A program made the translations under genes and the position numbers. Positions 7,986 through 17,137 of a stretch of DNA of 64,000 nucleotides are shown here, piece after piece (positions within the stretch are counted from its first letter, which is position 1; each line of letters starts with the position of its first letter). The notes beneath the pieces were generated by a model, which saw nothing but the letters and a program-made list of their open reading frames with translations, was not told the origin of the DNA and did no database searches. The DNA comes from SG8-4 sp964598225 (GTDB taxonomy: Bacteria; Planctomycetota; Phycisphaerae; Sedimentisphaerales; Anaerobacaceae), in assembly GCA_964598225.1 (NCBI GenBank), contig CAZRBG010000034.1:1-64000 (forward strand), in the 5' to 3' direction.

Positions 7986-8876
7986 CTATCGGAGAGTGAA
8001 GATTGTGATTTCGGGCCTTATGCTTAATTTCGCCCTGCCGACTCGGCCGAGGCCGCGGTTTACGTAAAGCTTCGTGCCTTTGACCTCGTACATGCCGGAG
8101 TGAAAGCGGCGGCGCGAAAAAACACCCGAAGGATCGCGCCAGAAGCGGGTTCTTCTGCCGTGCGTGTGGCCGCTCATAACGGCATGCGCTGCGTAATGGC
8201 AGAGATGCTCAACACCGCGTGGATTGTGCATAAGTGCGATTTTTGCCTGATCTTCAGGCACGTCGGCAAAGGCCTCCTCCGGCCGGAAATCGCCCACCCT
8301 CAAATCGCCCAATCCAACCAGCCAGAGCGGATGACCGTCCAGGTCCAGAACGGCTGCCTTATTACGCAGGACAGTTATTCCCCTTGTCTCCATGCCTCTT
8401 GTGAGGTAATTGAATAGATGGTTTCGGCGGCTGCTCGAATGGCTGGAAACGCCGTAATCGTGATTTCCCAGACAGGCATAGGTCCCGAAGCGGCTTTCGA
8501 TATTGCCCAGCAGATTGACGATCTTTCTCCTGAAACTGCCGCGAAAGTCATACGTGATATAATCTCCCGTCAGCACCACCACGTCTACATCGAGCAGATT
8601 GATTCGCTCGATGCAACGCCTCAAATATCCGCTGCTGACGGTTCTGCTGCAGTGAAGATCGCTGACGTGGGCGATTCGTTTGCCGTGCAGCCGCCCGTCA
8701 TGGTTGCGTATATGGAGGTCTGTCTCGACTACTTCGGTCCACTCCGGCGCAAGCCCAGTGGCATCGATTGCCCAGCGAGTGCAGAAACCCAGCGAACCCA
8801 GAGCGGCGCCTTTCAAATAGCGCCTCCGATCCATCGTTACTTCTGTTGCTGTCGTTGATACGAACTTTGTACGCAT
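7986..8876 (-). CDS. Metallophosphoesterase, YaeI-like, Tat-exported
   Basis: A calcineurin-type phosphoesterase of 296 residues from the ATG at 8876, or 282 from the ATG at 8834 (MDRRRYLKGA); neither has a clear ribosome site. The twin-arginine DRRRYLKGAALGSLG indicates Tat export. Metal-binding motifs appear in order: VSDLHCSR (D-x-H), LTGDYI (GD), GNHDY (GNHD), MHNPRG and SGHTHG (GHxH). These define a binuclear metal site that hydrolyses phosphomonoesters or diesters, possibly of the UDP-sugar/lipid type seen in YaeI/YpbG relatives; the substrate is unknown. It is a single gene, between two other exported-protein genes on the same strand. Confidence 0.85.
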   Translation of the reverse strand: MRTKFVSTTATEVTMDRRRYLKGAALGSLGFCTRWAIDATGLAPEWTEVVETDLHIRNHDGRLHGKRIAHVSDLHCSRTVSSGYLRRCIERINLLDVDVVVLTGDYITYDFRGSFRRKIVNLLGNIESRFGTYACLGNHDYGVSSHSSSRRNHLFNYLTRGMETRGITVLRNKAAVLDLDGHPLWLVGLGDLRVGDFRPEEAFADVPEDQAKIALMHNPRGVEHLCHYAAHAVMSGHTHGRRTRFWRDPSGVFSRRRFHSGMYEVKGTKLYVNRGLGRVGRAKLSIRPEITIFTLR

Positions 8877-8958
8877 AAAGCTAAATCAGTAGACCTCGAC
8901 TAAACTATACACTACGTGGGCGAAAGGGCAAGTGTTTCCCGAAAGTCGGCCTGCACAC

Positions 8959-8995
8959 AAAAAACGGAAGGCACGAGTTGTTCTCTCGTGTCTTC
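8959..8995 (-). terminator. Rho-independent terminator
   Basis: GAAGGCACGAG / CTCGTGTCTTC pairs over 11 bp with one G-T, loop 7 nt, followed on the minus strand by six T. It lies just after the stop of the oxidoreductase gene ending at 9020. Confidence 0.75.
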
Positions 8996-9019
8996 GGTAT
9001 CAGCAAATTGCGAGCTTCT

Positions 9020-10492
9020 TTAGATGTTCTTCGGCATCACGAACGGCTCGCGGTAAGAGCATGTAACGTACTTGTTCGCTTTTTCTGAGCCTGATCCGAC
9101 GAAACGCTCGGCCTTGCGGTCGTAAGTCAATTGCGGCCCGAGGACGAATTTCTCTTTGTCAAGATTCACTTCATTGGCTTCCAGCTGTTCCAGCATGTGG
9201 TTGAGCGTGTTCAGTGCGTCCTCGTGCTTCTTGACGCTGTCTCGAACCTCGTCGACAGAGGCTTCGGCGCCGGCGCGCCAGGCGACGTTTGCCTGATGAC
9301 AGACGGCGGTGCCGAGATGGCCCACTTCGATTTCCGCGGCAAGGTCCTGTCGTCGGCCGCTGCGAATAGCCTCGATGAAGTTTCGGTCGTGTCCCGAGCC
9401 GCCGGTCCCCTTATACTGATGAATTCGCTCGCCGTCATTGTCATAGGCCCATCCGCCGCCGCGAGAGATTTTGATCGCTCCGTTCTCACACTGGATATGA
9501 TTGCCGCCGGTACGGCCGAGATACCTCGCACCCCTGTTGCCGCCACGCTGGCCCGGGTGTTGCAGGTTTCGGATATCGACAACCACGGGCAGCCCGTCAT
9601 AGTAGAACAGCGCGAAGTGCATGTTCGGTGTCTGGCCGTTATCGTCCCAGCCGAAGCGATTACCGGCTGCCACTACTTTAGTGGGCACATCATCCCAGCC
9701 CATTATGTGACGGAAGTCGTCAATATAGTGAATGCCCCAGTTCGCCATCTCGCCGTCGCCCCAGTTCCACTGCCAGTGCCAGTCGTAGTGGAAACTCTTT
9801 CGCATCACGGGACTCATTGGAGCCGGACCCGCCCAGAGATTGTAATCGATGTGATCCGGCACGGGCTGAGGTGTAGTAACTTTGCCGATGCTGGATCGGG
9901 CGCCGAGTTTGGAGCAGTGTATCCAGAGGACTTTGCCGTATCTGCCGGCCTTGATATCTCGCGCGGCTTCCTGTACGGCCGGACACGAGCGGTGCTGTGT
10001 GCCGGCCTGTACTATGCGATTGTATTTGCGGGCGGCATTGACCATCTTTCGGCCCTCTTCGATCGAATGGCTGACCGGTTTCTCGACGTACACGTGCTTA
10101 CCCGCCTGACAGGCGTAAACGGTCATCAGCGAATGCCAGTGATTCGGAGTCGCGATTACCAGGGCGTCGATGTCTTTGCGATCCAGCAGTTCCCTGACGT
10201 CGGCATAACCGCTTACATTCGTGCCGTAGTCTTTTTTGAACCTTTTGACCCAGCCATCGAGAACCTTACTGTCGGGATCACAAACGGCCACCACCTTGAC
10301 GCCGTCTAACTTTTGGAAATTCTTGATATGGGCGCCGCCCCGCCCGCGAATGCCGGCTACGGCAACGCGCACTTCATTGTTAGCTCCACGAACGCCGGTT
10401 ACGAAGCCGGAATGTGTTGAAAGAGCCAGATAGGAACCCGCAGTTGCGGTAATACTTTTCTTGAGGAAATTTCGACGACTTACTCTGTTCAT
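9020..10492 (-). CDS. Gfo/Idh/MocA family oxidoreductase, Tat-exported
   Basis: A 490-residue NAD(P)-dependent sugar or cyclitol oxidoreductase of the planctomycete Tat type. The twin-arginine signal SRRNFLKK is at residues 4-11, followed by a hydrophobic stretch. The Rossmann fold starts VRVAVAGIRGRGG, VVAVCDPD is the second strand, and YVEKPVSHS carries the catalytic Lys of the EKP motif. The long C-terminal domain (about 210-490) includes WNLWAGPAP and HYIDDFRHIMGWDDVP. AAAGGA precedes the start. The terminator at 8959-8995 closes the transcript. Substrate unknown; these enzymes usually act in periplasmic sugar turnover. Confidence 0.9.
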   Translation of the reverse strand: MNRVSRRNFLKKSITATAGSYLALSTHSGFVTGVRGANNEVRVAVAGIRGRGGAHIKNFQKLDGVKVVAVCDPDSKVLDGWVKRFKKDYGTNVSGYADVRELLDRKDIDALVIATPNHWHSLMTVYACQAGKHVYVEKPVSHSIEEGRKMVNAARKYNRIVQAGTQHRSCPAVQEAARDIKAGRYGKVLWIHCSKLGARSSIGKVTTPQPVPDHIDYNLWAGPAPMSPVMRKSFHYDWHWQWNWGDGEMANWGIHYIDDFRHIMGWDDVPTKVVAAGNRFGWDDNGQTPNMHFALFYYDGLPVVVDIRNLQHPGQRGGNRGARYLGRTGGNHIQCENGAIKISRGGGWAYDNDGERIHQYKGTGGSGHDRNFIEAIRSGRRQDLAAEIEVGHLGTAVCHQANVAWRAGAEASVDEVRDSVKKHEDALNTLNHMLEQLEANEVNLDKEKFVLGPQLTYDRKAERFVGSGSEKANKYVTCSYREPFVMPKNI

Positions 10493-10746
10493 GATATGAT
10501 CCTTTACTAAATATGTCCCAGTACCAGATTCACATGTGCCGACCCCGCGGCTCCTGCCGTCAACAGGCCCCGAAAGTCCGACCTGGCTATATTAACGAAT
10601 ATCATTGCTCAGTCAACCTATTTATCGCTGGCGAGAGCTATCGTGCCTGAGATACGATGTTTTGCCGATGCTGGCAGCAGGAATGAGGCAGCGCTGGAGG
10701 GATGGTCTGCGGCTATAGTGAGCTCTCGGCCAGGCGGGCCAAGAAG

Positions 10747-10793
10747 AAGCCCCTGCTTCTCGGAGGGAAAAGAGGTAACAAAAGCAGGGGCTT
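10747..10793 (-). terminator. Terminator-like hairpin
   Basis: A perfect 12-bp inverted repeat (AAGCCCCTGCTT / AAGCAGGGGCTT) with a 23-nt loop, followed on the minus strand by CTTCTT rather than a pure T-run. It lies 56 bp after the PEP-CTERM gene, which it probably terminates. Confidence 0.55.
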
Positions 10794-10848
10794 TCCACGC
10801 TGCGAACTCGAGGTCCGCAGTTCTTAGAAACTAATTTTCCATAACATC

Positions 10849-11526
10849 TTACAGTGTTCTACGTCTTCGTAGGTAACCAACAATGCCAACACCCAGGCTG
10901 CTCAAAAGAATCGCACCCGGAGCCGGAATCGGCTGCGGGCATGGCACTTCTACTTCAATCAATTCGACTGTTTCATAGTCAACCGTAAGTGTGGATGACC
11001 CAAGGGCTACCGCCCAAAATTTGCGGTCATGCGTCGAGTCAATGTCCATCCAGATGTCTATGTTCCCGTCCAACAAATCGTCCAGGCTCGATCCGGTCAG
11101 ATTGAAAGCCGCCGTAGACCAGGCGTCGTCACTGCCGCTGAGCTGGCCCAGAACTGTCCCGTCGCCGGTGATAACGTCTGCTTCGGGACCGTCGACGTCG
11201 TATGCCCTGATCTCCAGGGTCGCCGAATTGACTACGTCAATCGTTGCCGGTGCTGGGCTGGCGTATGTATGAGTCCAGCCCCAATCACCGTCGAAGAACC
11301 GGTAATATACGCCGCCGTCGGCATCCTCAATGTCACTGTCTTCAACACTTGCTGGGACGAAATACGTGTCGGCCTGACCTGAGGTGGCGTCTACTATGTC
11401 CACCGCGGTCAGTTGCGTACGTACTTCTTGCTCTTCCACGCATGTTATGGTCGGCCATGCCTGTGCGCTGTTGGCCACAACCAGGACCGAAAGTACAATC
11501 GTACTGACCATAAGAAGTTTCTTCAT
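10849..11526 (-). CDS. PEP-CTERM anchored exported protein
   Basis: A 225-residue surface protein. The signal peptide is MKKLLMVSTIVLSVLVVANS (cleavage near AQA-W). The body is acidic, beta-rich and Asp-rich (about 25-195) with no family I can name. The C-terminus is a PEP-CTERM-type tripartite sorting signal: PAPGA, a hydrophobic helix ILLSSLGVGIVGYL, then RRRR. The exosortase that would process it is not in the window. The start at 11526 has AAGGAG upstream. Four Cys are present, two near the sorting motif. It is single-gene, with a terminator-like hairpin after it. The gap 11527-12305 holds no gene or motif I can support. Confidence 0.85.
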   Translation of the reverse strand: MKKLLMVSTIVLSVLVVANSAQAWPTITCVEEQEVRTQLTAVDIVDATSGQADTYFVPASVEDSDIEDADGGVYYRFFDGDWGWTHTYASPAPATIDVVNSATLEIRAYDVDGPEADVITGDGTVLGQLSGSDDAWSTAAFNLTGSSLDDLLDGNIDIWMDIDSTHDRKFWAVALGSSTLTVDYETVELIEVEVPCPQPIPAPGAILLSSLGVGIVGYLRRRRTL

Positions 11527-12305
11527 CCCAATTCTCCTTACTTCAATTTGTTGTCCTTCTTCCATAAAGTCCACACTTGTCCATACAACATTATATTCAG
11601 ACAAGAGTTACGGCAACCTCCGGTCCGAAGGGCCTCGCGCGCCAACCCCTCAGACGGTAGATACCAGTAAGGTCGCCAATCAGGCAAGACTGAACTGACC
11701 GCGCGCTAAATGGCATAGAGAGATGCGGCCGAAAAGTAGAGACAGCGAACCATTCCCACCGCCGCCGTCGTCGCCAAAACGAGTCCCGGCGATAGAATCA
11801 ACTGCACACTATCGTTCCGAACACCACTCCTCCATCTCCTGCCGTATTACCTTACTCCAACTTTGTCCCAAACCTGACAACGCATCAGGCTTTTGCCCAG
11901 GAACTGCGGAACCGTAATACGTTGTGAAGCCGCCTTCCGTAAATACCTGCCGGCCTCACAATGTTATTTGTACCATAAATCTCAGGCCCCCGTCAAGCGA
12001 AAACAGCCAAAAAACAAAAATTTTTTGCCTATTTTAGCTCTATATGCCGGAAATTGAGTAATTGAGAGGCTTTAGGCTGAATTCGCCAAAAAAAAGCCCC
12101 GTAGGAGAGAAAGTATTGTTTATCCGGGAAATGCGGTATAAGGCTATTTTGCACAGATATTAGCATATTACAGAGGTGATCTGTCCACTCGTTGTTAGAC
12201 GTGCTGTTACAACCTAATTGCGGGCATGGCCTGTTCCGGGCCCTTCGGCGGTGTTCGGCGTAAACTCTGCCGGAATGCCCCCAACACACAGGCGTCTTCG
12301 AAGCT

Positions 12306-14435
12306 TTAAGCACGTTCGCCGAGGGCGTTTTTGACTCGCTCCGGGGTCATCGGTATCTGTTTTAGTCTGGCGCCGGTGGCGTCGTAGACGGCGTTGACGA
12401 GGACACCGCCCATGCAGATGATCGCGGGCTCGCCGCCGCCCTTGGAGGGCTGGTCGTCGGCGTCTATCAGCACCATCTCGATCTCGGGCACCCACGAGAA
12501 CCGGGGCAGCTCGTAAGTGCCGAAGTTCTCGTCTTCGACTTTGCCGCCGGCGAAATTGACTTCCTCGGTTAGCGCATAGCCCAGGCCCTGGGTGATGCAG
12601 CCTTCGGTCTGGATCGCGATGCCTTCGGGATTGATGACCAGGCCCAGGTCCTGGGCGCAGACGACACGCTTGACCTTGATTGCGCCGCTGTTTTCGTTGA
12701 CCTCGACCTCGGCGAAGAGAACGACGGGCACGCCGACGTCATAGCCGAGCGCTACGCCGTAACCGCGTCCGCTCGGACTTTTCTTAGCCGGCGTCCAGCC
12801 GAACTTGTCGGCGCCGGCCTTTAGAACCCGTTTGAACTTTTCGTCCTTGACGTTCCTGATGCGGAAATCCAGCGGATCAATACCGGCACGAGCGGCCATC
12901 AGGTCGATATGGGCTTCCCGCGCGAAGCTGTTGGTGTTATTGTCAGGTGCGCGCCACGGGCCTGTCTTCAAGAGATGATGCCTCTCGTAGATGGTGATGC
13001 GATTATGCGGAACGTCATAGAACAACTGGGCGCCGCGGCCGCCCATCCCGTAGATGCCGTAGTCCCACATTACGACCTTTCCCGAATCGTCTACGCCGGA
13101 CTTTATCTTGACTGCCGCCGCGGGTCGGAACGTATCGTAGAAGAACTCATCTTCCCGGCTCCAGGCAAGCTGGACGGGCTTTTTCGCGATCTTCGCAATC
13201 TTGACCACCTGGATGGCCTGGTCGAAGTTGATCTTGCCGCCGAAGCCCCCGCCCACGAAAGGCGTGATTACCCGGACCTTTTCAGAGGGCATGTCAAGGT
13301 CGCGGGTCAACGCTCGCCGCAGTCCGAACGGCGTCTGAGTCGAGGCCCACACCGTGAGTTTGTCGCCCTCGAAATGCGCCACGGCGGTGTGAGGCTCCAT
13401 CGGGGCGTGGGCGACGTAGCCGTTGAGATACGTTTCCTCGACCACGTCTTTAGCGAGCTTTTCGCCGGTTGCGAGATTTCCGTCCTTGCCTGTTACTCTG
13501 CCCTCACCGGCGTTCTTGATATGGTAATCGAAGACGGTTTTGTCGTCGAAGCGGGGATCCGGGATATCGTAGTCGACCTTGAGTTTAGACAGGGCCTTCT
13601 CGGCAAGGTCGGGATACTTGTGCAATACTGCAACCAGTTCGCCGTCGCGGACCACCTGATACCCTTCCATTTCATCCACAGCCGACGAATCGAAGCTCTT
13701 GATCTTTGCGCCGTGCGACGGAGGTCGCAGGATTTTAGCAAAGACCATGCCGGGAATACGGATATCTCCGGCATACATGGCACGGCCGGTCACTTTCTCC
13801 TCGGCATCGGTCCGATTGACAGGTTTGCCTATAAGATCAAACTCTTCGACAGTCTTGAGCTTCGGCTCGCCTTCGAGATGCCGTTCGATTTTCTTGCCTT
13901 TGGTCAGCTCGGCGTAGGTCACCTTGCGCGACTTGCGCTGCTTGTCGAACACGACGCCGTCTTCGACATCCAGCCGATCTTTAGGCACGTCGAGCCGAAC
14001 GGCGGCCAGCCCGACCAGCACTGCGCGGGCTTCGGCCCCGGCGGCCCTGAGAACGGGTCCGAATCTCGGCGTAGTCAGCGATCCCCACGTACCGGCATCG
14101 AACGGGCAACGCGCCGTGTCGCCCATTACCATATCGACAGAATCAAGAGCTACGTCGAGTTCATCGGCCAGCGTTTGTGCCAGCGAGGTAATGGGGCCCT
14201 GTCCCATTTCGATCTTGCCGGTAAAGCACGTTACTCTTCCGTCCTCGTCTATGTGAAGATACGCGTTGAAATCGGGTCGCTCACCCCCGCGGCGCCGGCC
14301 CTGAGCAGGCGTATCGCCCACTGTGAACAGGATCACGACTCCACCGCCCAGACCTTTGAGGAAATCACGACGGCTGACCGAATGTGTACTCTTATCGCTG
14401 CCGCTTTCGGCAACTTGCAAAGTTTCCTCACTCAT
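12306..14435 (-). CDS. Xanthine dehydrogenase-family molybdenum subunit, Tat-exported
   Basis: A 709-residue large subunit of a two-subunit molybdenum hydroxylase (isoquinoline 1-oxidoreductase/aldehyde oxidase type). The Tat signal SRRDFLKGLGGG is at about 22-33. Cofactor-binding segments typical of the family follow: GKIEMGQGPITS, a Gly-rich TPFVGGGFGGKI and, near the C-terminus, GGGEPAI with the catalytic Glu. It would hydroxylate an aldehyde or N-heterocycle in the periplasm, with Mo-pterin cytosine dinucleotide. The 2Fe-2S partner gene lies just upstream, 2 bp away, and the Tat-bearing large subunit probably carries it across. No FAD subunit is present, so electrons must go to a cytochrome or similar acceptor. 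Confidence 0.9.
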   Translation of the reverse strand: MSEETLQVAESGSDKSTHSVSRRDFLKGLGGGVVILFTVGDTPAQGRRRGGERPDFNAYLHIDEDGRVTCFTGKIEMGQGPITSLAQTLADELDVALDSVDMVMGDTARCPFDAGTWGSLTTPRFGPVLRAAGAEARAVLVGLAAVRLDVPKDRLDVEDGVVFDKQRKSRKVTYAELTKGKKIERHLEGEPKLKTVEEFDLIGKPVNRTDAEEKVTGRAMYAGDIRIPGMVFAKILRPPSHGAKIKSFDSSAVDEMEGYQVVRDGELVAVLHKYPDLAEKALSKLKVDYDIPDPRFDDKTVFDYHIKNAGEGRVTGKDGNLATGEKLAKDVVEETYLNGYVAHAPMEPHTAVAHFEGDKLTVWASTQTPFGLRRALTRDLDMPSEKVRVITPFVGGGFGGKINFDQAIQVVKIAKIAKKPVQLAWSREDEFFYDTFRPAAAVKIKSGVDDSGKVVMWDYGIYGMGGRGAQLFYDVPHNRITIYERHHLLKTGPWRAPDNNTNSFAREAHIDLMAARAGIDPLDFRIRNVKDEKFKRVLKAGADKFGWTPAKKSPSGRGYGVALGYDVGVPVVLFAEVEVNENSGAIKVKRVVCAQDLGLVINPEGIAIQTEGCITQGLGYALTEEVNFAGGKVEDENFGTYELPRFSWVPEIEMVLIDADDQPSKGGGEPAIICMGGVLVNAVYDATGARLKQIPMTPERVKNALGERA

Positions 14436-14437
14436 GG

Positions 14438-14914
14438 TTATTTAGCTCCTTTCATTTCCTGGGCGGCCTCTTCGATCGCACTGATAATTCGGGTGTGCGC
14501 TCCGCACCGGCACAGGTTGTACTCCATGCCGTCGATTATATCCTGCCGGTTCGGCTCGGGATTGCTCGTCAAAAAACTGTAAGCACTGAGAATCATACCG
14601 GGCGTGCAGAAGCCGCACTGGAGTGCGTCGTGCTTAGCGAAGGCTTCCTGGATCGGATGCAGCTTGCCGTTTTTGGCCAGTCCTTCGATGGTAAGGATCT
14701 TCTTGTCCTTGACAGTCCTGATGGGAACTACGCACGAGCGTACGGCTATGCCGTCCATTATTACCGTACAGGCCCCGCACAGAGCCTTGCCGCAGCCGTA
14801 TTTTGTGCCGGTCAGCCCCAGGTCGGTGCGCAAAACCCATAGAAGCGGTCGTTCGCCATCGGTCGTTACGCTAACGGCCCTGTCATTCAGCGTGAAAGAA
14901 ATGCTCTCGTTCAT
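14438..14914 (-). CDS. (2Fe-2S) subunit of molybdenum hydroxylase
   Basis: A 158-residue small subunit with two [2Fe-2S] clusters. The plant-type ferredoxin cluster uses YGCGKALCGACTV and a later Cys in VRSCVV; the second uses QCGFCTPGM and NLCRCGAHTR. It passes electrons from the molybdenum site of the following subunit. It has no signal of its own, as is usual when it is co-exported with the Tat-bearing partner. A GAGGGG precedes the start at 14914. The pair is divergent from the moaA operon, with about 200 bp between them that holds the moaA promoter. Confidence 0.92.
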   Translation of the reverse strand: MNESISFTLNDRAVSVTTDGERPLLWVLRTDLGLTGTKYGCGKALCGACTVIMDGIAVRSCVVPIRTVKDKKILTIEGLAKNGKLHPIQEAFAKHDALQCGFCTPGMILSAYSFLTSNPEPNRQDIIDGMEYNLCRCGAHTRIISAIEEAAQEMKGAK

Positions 14915-15040
14915 ACTGGTCCCCTCATTTGTAATAGTTTTCAGGCCAAAGCTTGGATATTAAGAGTAAACACATTTCGGCACAAATGTCCAGAAAAATC
15001 TTTAAAATCTAAATACCGAATATTCACCCGGCAATTGCGG

Positions 15041-15069
15041 TTGATATTCCTCGAAAAACCGGATAGTAT
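15041..15069 (+). promoter_or_regulatory. Sigma-70-type promoter of the moaA operon
   Basis: TTGATA, a 17-bp spacer and TAGTAT lie 43 bp before the moaA ATG. This gives a transcription start near 15076 and a short leader; no Moco riboswitch is recognisable in so short a leader. Confidence 0.65.
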
Positions 15070-15111
15070 TGGCGGGATAATGGTTCAGTCAAGTTGAGGT
15101 TAACACAGGCT

Positions 15112-16071
15112 ATGGGCGTTGATTGTTTGAGAATTTCCGTGACCGACAGGTGCAACCTTCGCTGCCTCTACTGCGATCCTTCAGGCGGTCGCGACGTCAA
15201 CGAGCGCGAAGACGCCCTGACAACGGAAGAGATCAGGCGCTGCGTCGGGCTGTTTGTCGAATCCGGCATTCGAAAGATCCGGGTCACGGGGGGCGAGCCT
15301 TTGCTCAAAGAGAATATCGTCAAGCTCATACACGAGTTGGCGGATATTCCCGGCATTGAGGATTTAGCCCTGACCACCAACGGTGTTTTGCTGGAAAAGC
15401 TTGCGGCTGAACTTAAAATCGCCGGTTTACAGCGGGTGAACGTGAGCGTTGATTCGATGGATCGTCAGACCTATCGTCGGATCACGGGATTCGACCTGCT
15501 GCCAATCGTTGCCCGAGGTATTCAAAAGGCTATTGAAGCTGGCCTGAGGCCCGTAAAGATCAATAGCGTTATTGTTCGAGGGTTTAACGACGGCAACGAC
15601 CAGATCACAGCCCTTGCGGAAATGAGCCGCCACCTTCCCGTCGCTGTCAGATTTATTGAATACTACCCGACGAACACTTGCACGAGACCCGCGGCGGACT
15701 ACGTTCCGAACAGAAATATTCGAGCCGTTATCGAGCGTGCATTCGGACCTCTTTCCGGCACCTTGATGGCGCAGGGTAATGGTCCCGCCCGGTATTTCAA
15801 GATAAAAGATTCGGCCGGAGTTATCGGCTTTATCAGCGGGCGGTCCTCGAACTTTTGTGGATCGTGCCGTCGGCTCAGGATGACGTGTTATGGGAGACTT
15901 ATGCCGTGCCTGTATTCGGCCCGGACGTACGATCTTGGAGAACTCATACGAAAACAAGCGCCCGACGCACAGATACGGAATCTTCTGGATAAGGCTATAA
16001 GCGAAAAGATTCACTTTACGAAATTGAACCCACTCAAAAAGGAATTTTGCATGTGCGGGATTGGAGGTTGA
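15112..16071 (+). CDS. moaA: GTP 3',8-cyclase MoaA
   Basis: A radical-SAM enzyme of 319 residues catalysing the first step of molybdenum cofactor synthesis, GTP to 3',8-cyclo-GTP. The SAM cluster motif TDRCNLRCLYC is at about 11-21, and the GTP-side cluster is CGSCRRLRMTCYGRLMPC near 255-272. The C-terminus ends in the conserved GG. I use the ATG at 15112; an in-frame TTG at 15094 is also possible, as both lie after the promoter, and only weak GAGG is available for the ATG. It leads a run with moaC and molybdoenzyme genes, so the cofactor and its users are made together. Confidence 0.93.
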   Translation: MGVDCLRISVTDRCNLRCLYCDPSGGRDVNEREDALTTEEIRRCVGLFVESGIRKIRVTGGEPLLKENIVKLIHELADIPGIEDLALTTNGVLLEKLAAELKIAGLQRVNVSVDSMDRQTYRRITGFDLLPIVARGIQKAIEAGLRPVKINSVIVRGFNDGNDQITALAEMSRHLPVAVRFIEYYPTNTCTRPAADYVPNRNIRAVIERAFGPLSGTLMAQGNGPARYFKIKDSAGVIGFISGRSSNFCGSCRRLRMTCYGRLMPCLYSARTYDLGELIRKQAPDAQIRNLLDKAISEKIHFTKLNPLKKEFCMCGIGG

Positions 16072-16529
16072 AAACTGTGGCGGACGATGGCGGCATGGTG
16101 GACGTGAGCACCAAGAATGTAACGCTGAGAACAGCAAAGGCAAGCGGCTGCATTGTTCTCGAAGGGGCTTTCCAAACTCTTCGCCAGGGCACGTGCATCA
16201 AGGGAGACGTGCTCGCAACGGCGAAAGTGGCGGCTATCAATGCGGTAAAATCGACGCCGGCAATTGTCCCCATGTGTCACGCTATTCTGATTGAGGCGGT
16301 TGAAGTGGACTTTGAATTGAGCGAGGCGAATGAGTCGGTTACGGTGACAGTAACAGTTAAATCTTCCGGCAAAACGGGTGTGGAAATGGAAGCGCTTACC
16401 GGGGCGAGCGCGGCCTGTCTGACGATTTACGATATGCTGAAGTACAGGAGCCGGGATATGGTCATCGGCCCGATAAAACTACTCGAGAAATCAGGTGGGA
16501 AAAGTGGCAGTTACAAGAGGCCGGATTAA
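16047..16529 (+). CDS. moaC: Cyclic pyranopterin monophosphate synthase MoaC
   Basis: 160 residues; converts 3',8-cyclo-GTP to cPMP with MoaA. Family motifs are GMVDVSTKNVTLRTA, VPMCHAILIEAV, GVEMEALTGASAACLTIYDM and EKSGGKSG. The start is ambiguous. The ATG at 16047 overlaps moaA by 25 bases and has AAGGA upstream. The GTG at 16077 lies 5 bases after the moaA stop and has GGAGG 9 nt upstream. Homologues place MVDVS near residue 15, which favours the longer form. Overlap with moaA implies translational coupling. Confidence 0.93.
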   Translation: MHVRDWRLKTVADDGGMVDVSTKNVTLRTAKASGCIVLEGAFQTLRQGTCIKGDVLATAKVAAINAVKSTPAIVPMCHAILIEAVEVDFELSEANESVTVTVTVKSSGKTGVEMEALTGASAACLTIYDMLKYRSRDMVIGPIKLLEKSGGKSGSYKRPD

Positions 16530-16662
16530 GGCCGTATCCATCGCGAAGAGAAGAGGCATAGCGACCCTTGAGCGGATGTTTCCCGGAGACACGTTCAGTG
16601 TGTGCCGAGAGAGAATTCGCTTCGACTATTACCAGGGTAATTTGGAGGTTGTTTATGGCTAA
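16504..16662 (+). CDS. Short MOSC-like fragment
   Basis: A 52-codon frame from GTG 16504, overlapping moaC by 26 bases and ending inside the next gene's start. It begins VTRGRIKAVSIAKRRGIATL, which resembles the opening strand of MOSC domains (often found with or fused to MoaC). The GD-H and Cys region that would follow is absent. It may be a decayed MOSC gene, or chance. AGGTGGG precedes the GTG. Low confidence as an expressed gene. Confidence 0.3.
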   Translation: MAVTRGRIKAVSIAKRRGIATLERMFPGDTFSVCRERIRFDYYQGNLEVVYG

Positions 16663-17137
16663 AAAAGTAACCTTAATCGTCAACGGCCGGCAAAGAATCG
16701 TCGTGACAGACCCGGAAAGATCGCTGCTCGACGTTCTAAGAGAAGAGTTACGTATCACCGGTCCAAAGTACGGCTGCGGTGAGGGGCTGTGCGGCGCCTG
16801 CACTGTTTTAATGGAAGGCAGACCGGTTCGGTCCTGTGTGACGCCGGCAGCCGCGGCCGATAAGAAAGAGATCGTTACTATCGAAGGTCTCGCCGACGGA
16901 GACCGTCTCCACCCGGTTCAGCAGGCTTTTCTCGGCGAAGGAGCGGTCCAGTGCGGCTATTGCACGCCAGGGATGGTTCTGACGGCTGTGGCGCTGCTTC
17001 AAAACAATCCACAACCGACAGACGAGCAGATCGTCGAAGCGATGAACGGCAATATATGTCGGTGCAACGGATACACGAAAATCCTGAACGCGGTACGTCG
17101 CGCCGCAACGCAAATCAAAGGGGTGAAAAAATCATGA
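16655..17137 (+). CDS. (2Fe-2S) subunit of second molybdenum hydroxylase
   Basis: A 160-residue iron-sulfur subunit, paralogous to the one at 14438-14914. Cluster ligands are YGCGEGLCGACTV with VRSCV, and QCGYCTPGM with NICRCNGYTK. The start is the ATG at 16655 with GGAGG 6 nt upstream; the frame extends upstream without a better site. Its stop overlaps the start of the large subunit (ATGA), so the two are translationally coupled. It transfers electrons from the Mo centre to an unknown acceptor. Confidence 0.92.
   Translation: MAKKVTLIVNGRQRIVVTDPERSLLDVLREELRITGPKYGCGEGLCGACTVLMEGRPVRSCVTPAAAADKKEIVTIEGLADGDRLHPVQQAFLGEGAVQCGYCTPGMVLTAVALLQNNPQPTDEQIVEAMNGNICRCNGYTKILNAVRRAATQIKGVKKS

Noticed and set aside
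9131..10309. Long plus-strand frame opposite the Gfo/Idh/MocA gene
   Set aside because: It lies entirely antisense to a gene with clear motifs; GC-rich third positions keep the opposite frame open.
12029..12313. 94-codon minus-strand frame after the Mo subunit gene
   Set aside because: Unbiased composition, no ribosome site and no recognisable features.
12909..14582. 557-codon plus-strand frame opposite the Mo subunit
   Set aside because: Antisense shadow of a convincing molybdenum hydroxylase gene; no motifs of its own.
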